Origin: Lachnospiraceae bacterium
GTDB taxonomy: Bacteria > Bacillota > Clostridia > Lachnospirales > Lachnospiraceae
Length of the DNA stretch: 28,740 bases
Direction: 5' to 3'
Assembly: GCA_024694785.1 (NCBI GenBank)
Contig: JAILJL010000089.1
Span: 1-28,740 of the forward strand
Shown: piece after piece, positions 23,163-28,740 of the stretch
How positions within the stretch are numbered: position 1 is the first letter of the stretch
How the letters are laid out: the number at the start of each line of letters is the position of its first letter
Notes under the pieces: generated by a model
The model's database searches: none
Told to the model about the DNA's origin: nothing
The model's input: only the letters and a program-made list of their open reading frames with translations
Translations under genes and position numbers: made by a program

Positions 23163-23893
23163 ATCCATCCTCCGTCAAAATCTATTATTGCGCCCGTAAG
23201 ATAAGTAGGGCTATTAATTATATTAAGCACGAGATCTGCAACTTCTGATGGCCTTGCCATACGGCCCATTGGTATTTCTTCAGTAAGTTGGGCCCGTTCT
23301 TCATCGTTAAAGCACTTATTCATGTCGGTATCTATGACTCCGAGCGTTATGGCATTTACCTGAATGCCTGACGGCGCAAGCTCTTTCGCAAGCGCTTTGG
23401 TAAAAGCATTAAGACCGCCTTTGGTGGCGGAATATACTGCCTCGCATGAAGAACCGACCACCCCCCACATGGATGATATATTGATTATGTGTCCTTTTTT
23501 ATTATGTACCATTGAAGGAACCGTTTCACGGGACGTATATATTGCCGATACAAGATTGGTATTAATCACTTTTGCTATATCTTCGTTGGTCATATCGGTA
23601 ATAAGACCGACATATGATATACCGGCGTTATTTATAAGAAGGTCAATCCCGCCGAATTCTTTAATTCCTGCGCTTATGAACTTTTGTACATAATCCGGAT
23701 TGCCTATATCGCCGACAGAGATGATTACGGAGTCGGTATTCCCGGTGATGCCGATAATCTCTTCTTTAAGGGCTATAAGCGATGTCTCATCGTGTCCTGT
23801 GTTCAGTATTAAGTTGTAACCGCCGCGGGCAAGCCTAAGAGCGATCTCGCGTCCGATTCCACGGGACGAACCCGTTATACATGCTGTTTTCAT
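23159..23893 (-). CDS. Short-chain dehydrogenase/reductase, FabG-like
   Basis: 244 residues from the second ATG (23893), chosen because GAGGTG lies 8 nt upstream; the ATG at 23899 is only 2 nt from that site. Classical SDR layout: TGSSRGIG nucleotide loop near the N-terminus, LINNAGIS, the catalytic Ser in NISSMWG, and YSATKGG with the catalytic Tyr and Lys. The C-terminal YLTGAIIDFDGGWI is typical of FabG-like reductases. It probably uses NADP(H) or NAD(H), but the substrate is unknown. The main fatty-acid FabG normally sits in a fab cluster, so this is more likely an accessory reductase. First gene of the minus-strand operon. Confidence 0.85.
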   Translation of the reverse strand: MKTACITGSSRGIGREIALRLARGGYNLILNTGHDETSLIALKEEIIGITGNTDSVIISVGDIGNPDYVQKFISAGIKEFGGIDLLINNAGISYVGLITDMTNEDIAKVINTNLVSAIYTSRETVPSMVHNKKGHIINISSMWGVVGSSCEAVYSATKGGLNAFTKALAKELAPSGIQVNAITLGVIDTDMNKCFNDEERAQLTEEIPMGRMARPSEVADLVLNIINSPTYLTGAIIDFDGGWI

Positions 23894-24007
23894 TCGCATA
23901 ACACCTCAAATATATTGTATTACATTTGAATTAAAAGGTATATAGGTAAAATTCTGAAAATAAAAGGGGAGAAAGTTGTCTTTATCGTGAATTCGAATGT
24001 GCTTTTG

Positions 24008-24036
24008 TTTACATGTAAAATTTTTGATGATATAAT
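24008..24036 (+). promoter_or_regulatory. Promoter of the hibernation factor gene
   Basis: TTTACA (24008-24013), a 17-nt spacer and TATAAT (24031-24036): 11 of 12 consensus bases. The -35 box is the left part of a TTTACATGTAAA palindrome (24008-24019). Confidence 0.85.
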
Positions 24037-24068
24037 TAAGCCATCAAATGACGAAGGGGGTCCTTAGC

Positions 24069-24602
24069 ATGAGAGTAACTATAACAGGCAAGAATATTGA
24101 CATCACAGAAGGTTTAAGAGGCGCCGTTGTCGATAAGCTTTCGAAGCTTGACAAGTATTTCAGCAAAGAACAGGATGCATCTGTTACATTATCTGTAGAC
24201 AAGATGAGACAGAAGATTGAGGTTACCATTCCTATGAAGGGTAATATCATAAGATCCGAGCAGGTAAGTTCGGACATGTATGCATCCATCGATATGGTAG
24301 AGGAGACCATAGAGAGACAGCTTAATAAGTATAGAAAGAAATTTATCGCAAAGAAGCATGGAGAAGATGAATTTGCATCGGATTTCTTTATGACCAATGA
24401 TTCTGCAGATGATGACGAGATTAAGATTGAGCGTGTTAAGCACTTTGGACTTAAGCCAATGTATCCGGAAGATGCATGTATGCAGATGGAGCTTCTGGGA
24501 CATAACTTCTTTATGTTCCTTAATGCGGAGACTGAAGAGGTTAATGTGGTCTATAAGCGTAAAGGTAACAGTTACGGATTAATTGAACCGGAATTTGAAT
24601 AA
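24069..24602 (+). CDS. hpf: Ribosome hibernation promoting factor, long form
   Basis: 177 residues from ATG 24069, preceded by AAGGGGG; the in-frame ATG at 24048 is upstream of that site. The N-terminal S30AE/YfiA domain (MRVTITGKNIDITEGLR, about residues 1-100) binds in the decoding region of the 30S subunit. An acidic linker (FMTNDSADDDEIKIERVK) follows. The C-terminal domain (KPMYPEDACMQMELLGHNFFMFLN, about 120-177) mediates dimerisation into 100S ribosomes. Long HPF is the normal Firmicute form and is induced in stationary phase. The strong promoter and terminator make it a single-gene unit. Confidence 0.96.
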   Translation: MRVTITGKNIDITEGLRGAVVDKLSKLDKYFSKEQDASVTLSVDKMRQKIEVTIPMKGNIIRSEQVSSDMYASIDMVEETIERQLNKYRKKFIAKKHGEDEFASDFFMTNDSADDDEIKIERVKHFGLKPMYPEDACMQMELLGHNFFMFLNAETEEVNVVYKRKGNSYGLIEPEFE

Positions 24603-24612
24603 GGTACCTAAG

Positions 24613-24641
24613 ATGCCGGGGTTTTATCCCCGGCATTTTTT
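24613..24641 (+). terminator. Intrinsic terminator after hpf
   Basis: ATGCCGGGG (24613-24621) and CCCCGGCAT (24628-24636) form a perfect 9-bp stem with a TTTTAT loop and a six-T tail. Confidence 0.95.
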
Positions 24642-24663
24642 GTTAGAGATAAGGAGAGCTTAA

Positions 24664-25560
24664 ATGGTAATCATAATAGGGATCATAGTTATACTTGTAA
24701 TATTAATTACGGCAGCGGCGGGATTCTATCTATTTATCACTCATCCTAAGCTTGTATCCCGTGACGTTGCCCTTGAGATTGAGGAAAGCAAGGATTTCCT
24801 TGGGGATTTCCCGAGCTATAAGAAGGAAGTGCTTAATATCAAAGCACGTGACGGATATGAGCTTCACGGATTGTTTGTCCCGTATGAAGGCAGTAATAAG
24901 ATGGTTATAATCACTCACGGGTATACATACAATTACGAGGGTTCTATTAAGTATGCCAACGTATTCCGTGCATTGGGCTTTAATATCTATATATACGACT
25001 TAAGACACCACGGCTATAATAAGAAGACCTATTGCTCCATGGGATATAAGGAGAGCCGCGACGTCGAAGATGTATATAGTTATTTTCGAGAAAAGCTCGG
25101 AAACACAGCGATTATCGGTCTCCACGGGGAAAGCCTTGGAGCCGCATCGTCGATTATGGCGTTAAAGAATCTTAAGGATGCGGATTTTCTTGTGTCGGAT
25201 TGCGGATTTGCGGATTTTGGTTCATTATCCAGGCATCTTGCGAAAGATGGAATGCATCTACCTGCATTTCTTGTCATACTCCCTGCCATTCTTTGCTGTA
25301 TCCTTCATGGGTTCAGGCTTGACAGGATACGTCCTATAGATGCTTTAAAGGAGAATAAATCTACACCGATATTATTCATACACGGTAAGATAGATAACTT
25401 CATTCCGAAGTCGCACAGTGAAAGAATGTACGACGAGTGCAGGACTAAGAAAAAGTTATGCATATTTGATGATGCGAATCATGCTGAGTCTTATTTTGTG
25501 AATCGAACAAGATATATGGAAGAAGTAAGTGCTTTTCTTAAAGACATAGGCATTATATAG
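24664..25560 (+). CDS. Membrane-anchored alpha/beta hydrolase
   Basis: 298 residues. An N-terminal helix at about residues 2-25 anchors the protein; the rest is an alpha/beta hydrolase fold. Catalytic elements: ITHGYTYN oxyanion region, nucleophile Ser in GLHGESLGA (G-x-S-x-G), Asp in HGKIDNFIP and His in DDANHAES. A short hydrophobic stretch in the cap (LPAFLVILPAILCCIL) may bind lipid. It resembles the BAAT/YtpA-like lipase or esterase group; the substrate is unknown. AAGGAGAG precedes the ATG. It follows the hpf terminator and no clear promoter was seen. Confidence 0.85.
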   Translation: MVIIIGIIVILVILITAAAGFYLFITHPKLVSRDVALEIEESKDFLGDFPSYKKEVLNIKARDGYELHGLFVPYEGSNKMVIITHGYTYNYEGSIKYANVFRALGFNIYIYDLRHHGYNKKTYCSMGYKESRDVEDVYSYFREKLGNTAIIGLHGESLGAASSIMALKNLKDADFLVSDCGFADFGSLSRHLAKDGMHLPAFLVILPAILCCILHGFRLDRIRPIDALKENKSTPILFIHGKIDNFIPKSHSERMYDECRTKKKLCIFDDANHAESYFVNRTRYMEEVSAFLKDIGII

Positions 25561-25572
25561 GGGTGTTTGCCC

Positions 25573-25601
25573 TTTTCAAAGGCAGATATTAGTAGTATAC
25601 T
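25573..25601 (+). promoter_or_regulatory. Possible promoter for MATE-ddl-murF
   Basis: TTTTCA (25573-25578), a 17-nt spacer and TATACT (25596-25601). The -35 box is poor. A short GGTC/GACC dyad (25613-25626) lies just after the predicted start. Confidence 0.4.
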
Positions 25602-25653
25602 TAATTAGTTAAGGTCTGCTCGGACCAATAGTGTAGATAGGGTGTATGGGAAA

Positions 25654-27042
25654 ATGGATATTAGTAAAGCAACCGGAAAGAAAGCTATGATAGCTTTGAT
25701 TGCTTCTCTTGCATGGCCAACGATTCTGGAGCAGTTTCTGCAGACAATAGTTGTGTATGCCGATACTGCGATGGTAGGTATGCTCGGTAAGGAGGCATCT
25801 GCTGCTGTGGGACTTATAACACCGGTCACATGGCTTACGAATGCTCCGGCATTCTCGCTCGGAATAGGTGTAATGGCGTTTATAGCGAGGAAAAACGGCG
25901 CAAAAGATTTCAAAGACGTGAAGACCGCAGCAGTTCAGGGTATCTACCTTGCGTTTATGGTAGGTGCTGTAATAAGCGCTTTTATGATGATAGCAAGTCC
26001 GTTCCTTCCTTACTGGATGGGCGGTGAAGGCGTAGTCGCAAAGGGCGCGAGTGCTTATCTTCTTATAACCGGCGCGGGATTCATATTCCGCTCGTTTGAT
26101 ATGGTTATAGGCTGTATGATTCGCGGCACTGGAGATACAAGAACGCCGATGATAGTTAATCTTCTCATGAATATTGTAAATATCGTGGGAAATTTCTTTT
26201 TTATCTATCCGACAAGAATGATAAGCGTATTAGGCGTATCATTTAAGGTGTTCGGATGCGGATATGGGGTTGCCGGCGCGGCACTCGGAACTTCGGTTTC
26301 GGCTGTTTTCGGTGGCGTTGTCATGATGATCGTTTTATGGAGGAATAAGATACTTTCGCCTCATGGGGAAAGTAAGAGAATTAACGGTAATATCATGTAT
26401 CAGTGTATACGTGTGGGATTACCGCTCGCTTTCCAGCGAATCGTTGTATTTACGGGTTATGTGGTATTCACATCTGAGGTCGCAGCTCTTGGAACGGTAC
26501 TGCTTGCGGCACATTCAATAGCGATAACTGCCGAAGAGATGGTATATATCCCGGGATTCGGTATGCAAGAGGCAGGTTCTGCGCTTATCGGTAACGCCAT
26601 GGGATATGGCGATGAGAAGAAAATGGATAAGCTTTCAAGAATGCTTATTATCATAACTGCTTTGATCATGACGGTTACGGGCGCGTTGCTGTTTGCATTC
26701 CCGGCACAGTTAATGAGCATATTTACAAAGGATGCAGAGGTTATTAAAAACGGTATTGTCGTCCTTCGTATGGTTGCCGTATCGGAGCCTATATATGGTG
26801 CCTTAATTATGATGGAAGGTATATTCAATGGTGTCGGCAATACCAAGACGACTTTCCTTGTGGGCGTATGCACGATGTGGATAGTGAGAGTATTTATGGC
26901 ATACATCTGCATTCATGTATGGCACCTTGGACTTGTTGCAGTATGGTCCTGCATGATAGCGGAGAACGTGACTAAAGCATCGATACTCGGCATATTATAC
27001 CTGCGCGGTGTCTGGAAAAAGGGCGCGGTTAAGTATAGTTAA
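25654..27042 (+). CDS. MATE-family efflux transporter
   Basis: 462 residues from ATG 25654, the better of two starts; the in-frame GTG at 25642 lies in the GGGTG ribosome site. About twelve membrane helices in two similar halves. N-terminal WPTILEQFLQTIVVYADTAMVGMLG and the mid RGTGDTRTPMIVNLLMNIVNIVGNF segment are MATE hallmarks, and GVGNTKTTFLVGV is the matching second-half motif. MATE proteins are Na+- or H+-driven exporters of drugs, dyes or metabolites; substrate unknown. Its position before ddl and murF does not by itself show a role in wall precursor export. Confidence 0.92.
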   Translation: MDISKATGKKAMIALIASLAWPTILEQFLQTIVVYADTAMVGMLGKEASAAVGLITPVTWLTNAPAFSLGIGVMAFIARKNGAKDFKDVKTAAVQGIYLAFMVGAVISAFMMIASPFLPYWMGGEGVVAKGASAYLLITGAGFIFRSFDMVIGCMIRGTGDTRTPMIVNLLMNIVNIVGNFFFIYPTRMISVLGVSFKVFGCGYGVAGAALGTSVSAVFGGVVMMIVLWRNKILSPHGESKRINGNIMYQCIRVGLPLAFQRIVVFTGYVVFTSEVAALGTVLLAAHSIAITAEEMVYIPGFGMQEAGSALIGNAMGYGDEKKMDKLSRMLIIITALIMTVTGALLFAFPAQLMSIFTKDAEVIKNGIVVLRMVAVSEPIYGALIMMEGIFNGVGNTKTTFLVGVCTMWIVRVFMAYICIHVWHLGLVAVWSCMIAENVTKASILGILYLRGVWKKGAVKYS

Positions 27043-27072
27043 GTAATCTACAGGATTTAGGAGATAGAGGAT

Positions 27073-28128
27073 ATGAATATAGTTGTTCTGGCAGGCGGTC
27101 TTAGCACCGAGCGCGACGTGTCGCTTGTATCGGCACGCGGGATAAGGGATGCGTTAAGAAGGCGCGGCCATAAGGTGTGTCTTGTGGATGTTTTCTATGG
27201 ATTCGGCAAAAGAGGCGATGACATAACGGGGATATTTGACAGAGCGGAAAGCCTTGATCATGAGATTGCCGCAATTCCGACAGATGCACCTGACATTGAG
27301 AAGATTAAGGCTTTAAGAGAAGATAAGTCCGATATTTTCTTCGGGCCTAATGTTATAGAGATTTGCCGTATGGCAGATATAGTATTTATCGGACTTCACG
27401 GAGCACAGGGCGAAGATGGCCGTGTGCAGGCAGCGTTTGACTTATTCGGTATTAAGTATACCGGAACGGATTACTTAAGCGCAGCTATTGCGATGGATAA
27501 GGAGCTTACCAAAGAGTTCTTTATGCGTGAGGGAATCCCGGCACCTAAGGGAGTGGTTGCCGAGAAAGGTAAGAAGTATCTTGATTTCAAGGAGACCGGA
27601 CTTACGATTCCTTGTATCGTCAAGCCTTGCTGTGGCGGTTCATCGGTAGGTACGACTATAGTTAATAGTGAAGAAGATTATGTAAAAGCTCTTGACGAAG
27701 CGTTTAAGTATGAAGACCGCGCAATGGTGGAAGAATTTGTTAAAGGAAGAGAATTCTCCGTTGCGGTTGTAGAAGGCAAAGCTTATCCTGTAATAGAGAT
27801 TGCACCTAAGGAAGGCTTCTACGATTATAAGAATAAATATGCCGCAGGTTCTGCGGTTGAGACATGTCCTGCGGATATACCGGAAGACATTGCCGGGAAA
27901 ATGCAGGAATATGCGGCAAGAGCTTTTAAATGCTTAAGATATAAGACCTATGCAAGAATGGATTTCCTGCTTGGAGAAGATGGCAGGATCGTGTGTCTTG
28001 AGGCCAATACCTTGCCGGGTATGACTCCTACTTCCCTTCTCCCACAGGAGGCAGCGGTTCTTGGCACTGATTATGACAGTCTTTGCGAATATATTATTAA
28101 GATTTCACTTGATAAGTATAAGAATTAG
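27073..28128 (+). CDS. ddl: D-alanine--D-alanine ligase
   Basis: 351 residues, the normal length. An ATP-grasp enzyme that joins two D-Ala for the peptidoglycan pentapeptide. N-terminal VLAGGLSTERDVSL (binding Glu), GLHGAQGEDGRVQAAFDLFG, the ATP-grasp KPCCGGSSVGTT loop and the C-terminal EANTLPGMTPTSLLP metal/substrate loop are all present. The FYDYKNKY omega-loop tyrosine is the residue seen in D-Ala-D-Ala enzymes rather than VanA-type D-lactate ligases. The following murF uses its product. The start at 27073 has GAGGA closely upstream and 30 nt separates it from the MATE gene. Confidence 0.95.
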   Translation: MNIVVLAGGLSTERDVSLVSARGIRDALRRRGHKVCLVDVFYGFGKRGDDITGIFDRAESLDHEIAAIPTDAPDIEKIKALREDKSDIFFGPNVIEICRMADIVFIGLHGAQGEDGRVQAAFDLFGIKYTGTDYLSAAIAMDKELTKEFFMREGIPAPKGVVAEKGKKYLDFKETGLTIPCIVKPCCGGSSVGTTIVNSEEDYVKALDEAFKYEDRAMVEEFVKGREFSVAVVEGKAYPVIEIAPKEGFYDYKNKYAAGSAVETCPADIPEDIAGKMQEYAARAFKCLRYKTYARMDFLLGEDGRIVCLEANTLPGMTPTSLLPQEAAVLGTDYDSLCEYIIKISLDKYKN

Positions 28129-28136
28129 GAGAGAAT

Positions 28137-28740
28137 ATGCTTAATTTAAGCGTAAGTAACATTGTAAAAGCAGTAGGCGGCGAGTACCATGGTCCGGATG
28201 AGCTTTTGGCAAAAGAAATTACGGGAGTATCAAAGGACAGCCGCGAGATAGAGGAAGGGTATCTGTATATACCGTTTGTGGGTGAAAGAGCCGACGGACA
28301 TGCGTATATTCCTCAGGTATTTGAAAAGGGCGCTCTTATCACTTTTTCGGAGCGTGATTTACAACTTGATGTGCCTTATATCAAGGTTTCCTCATCCGGT
28401 GAAGCGTTAAAGAGTCTCGCAGCCTTTTACCGTAAGGGCCTTAAGACGGAGATAATCGGAATTGTGGGTTCTGTGGGTAAGACTTCCACCAAGGAAATGG
28501 TGGCGTCCGTACTGGAGCAAAAGTATAAGGTTCTTAAGACGGCAGGTAATCTTAATAATGAGATAGGGATGCCGCTTACGATATTGAATATAAGGCAAGA
28601 GCATGAAATTGCGGTTGTCGAGATGGGAATATCGGGATTCGATGAAATGACGAGACTTGCGAAGATTGCAAGGCCGGATATGGTTATAATGACTAATATT
28701 GGCGAGTGTCACCTTGAGAATCTTAAGGATAAAGAGGGGG
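28137..28740 (+). CDS. murF: UDP-MurNAc-tripeptide--D-Ala-D-Ala ligase MurF (3' partial)
   Basis: Open from ATG 28137 to the window edge, 201 residues seen of about 450. GGAGAG precedes the ATG, 8 nt after ddl. MurF adds D-Ala-D-Ala to UDP-MurNAc-tripeptide with ATP in the cytosol. The N-terminal domain includes SKDSREIEEGYLYIPFVGERADGHAYI, which splits as the typical DSR and G-DGH motifs. The ATP loop is IVGSVGKTSTKEM. GNLNNEIGMPLTIL and VVEMGISGFDEM, then NIGECHLENL, are family motifs of the central domain. Adjacent ddl-murF is a common wall-precursor pair. Confidence 0.94.
   Translation, partial: MLNLSVSNIVKAVGGEYHGPDELLAKEITGVSKDSREIEEGYLYIPFVGERADGHAYIPQVFEKGALITFSERDLQLDVPYIKVSSSGEALKSLAAFYRKGLKTEIIGIVGSVGKTSTKEMVASVLEQKYKVLKTAGNLNNEIGMPLTILNIRQEHEIAVVEMGISGFDEMTRLAKIARPDMVIMTNIGECHLENLKDKEG

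Noticed and set aside
1..28740. CRISPR array, tRNA, rRNA, insertion sequence or prophage
   Set aside because: I saw no regularly spaced repeats, tRNA cloverleaf signatures, transposase or phage genes. A tRNAscan or IS search could still find something missed by eye.

Overview
The window reads as chromosome of an anaerobic Firmicute, most likely Lachnospiraceae (Butyrivibrio/Roseburia-like). This rests on the gene order hup-rqcP-divIC-tilS-hpt-ftsH, a butyrate kinase, a YitT protein, a long-form HPF, and strong GGAGG ribosome sites with frequent TTG/GTG/ATG ambiguity. The genus is inference. No tRNA, rRNA, IS element, prophage or CRISPR array was seen. Almost all genes are on the + strand; exceptions are one small peptide gene and a three-gene SDR/ThrE operon.

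Layout. 1-611: 3' end of a PEGA-type protein with an Asp-rich tail. 729-5500: housekeeping block (HU, ribosome-quality-control S4 protein, divisome protein, tRNA-lysidine synthase, hypoxanthine phosphoribosyltransferase, FtsH). The sporulation genes yabP, yabQ and spoIIE, usually interleaved here in spore formers, are absent. 5501-5834: a promoter-terminator unit that could be a small RNA, then a promoter whose -35 box lies inside a perfect dyad. 5835-9407: one 1190-aa protein joining a TetR-type DNA-binding region to a soluble PAS/GAF hybrid histidine kinase with a receiver domain. 9478-15152: deoxynucleoside salvage operon deoD-deoB-cdd-pdp-deoC followed by an HD hydrolase and a YhhN-family membrane protein. 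15279-18018: butyrate kinase, small (p)ppGpp synthetase, YitT protein.

18137-21848 is the most intriguing accessory segment. A 613-aa regulator with two XRE-like helix-turn-helix segments converges, across a shared bidirectional terminator, on a 64-aa exported-peptide gene. That gene is divergent from a secreted papain-like cysteine protease. The 350-bp region between them carries a promoter on each strand, a spaced dyad of GGGACATAA next to the peptide promoter, a third related half-site, and a structured protease leader. The layout resembles RRNPP peptide-sensing cassettes such as NprR-NprX-protease, but this is a hypothesis from layout and architecture.

21882-23893 (minus): SDR reductase plus a two-part ThrE-type exporter. 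24008-24641: long-form hibernation factor with a near-consensus promoter and strong terminator. 24664-28740: membrane-anchored alpha/beta hydrolase, MATE transporter, D-Ala-D-Ala ligase and the 5' part of murF, cut by the window end.
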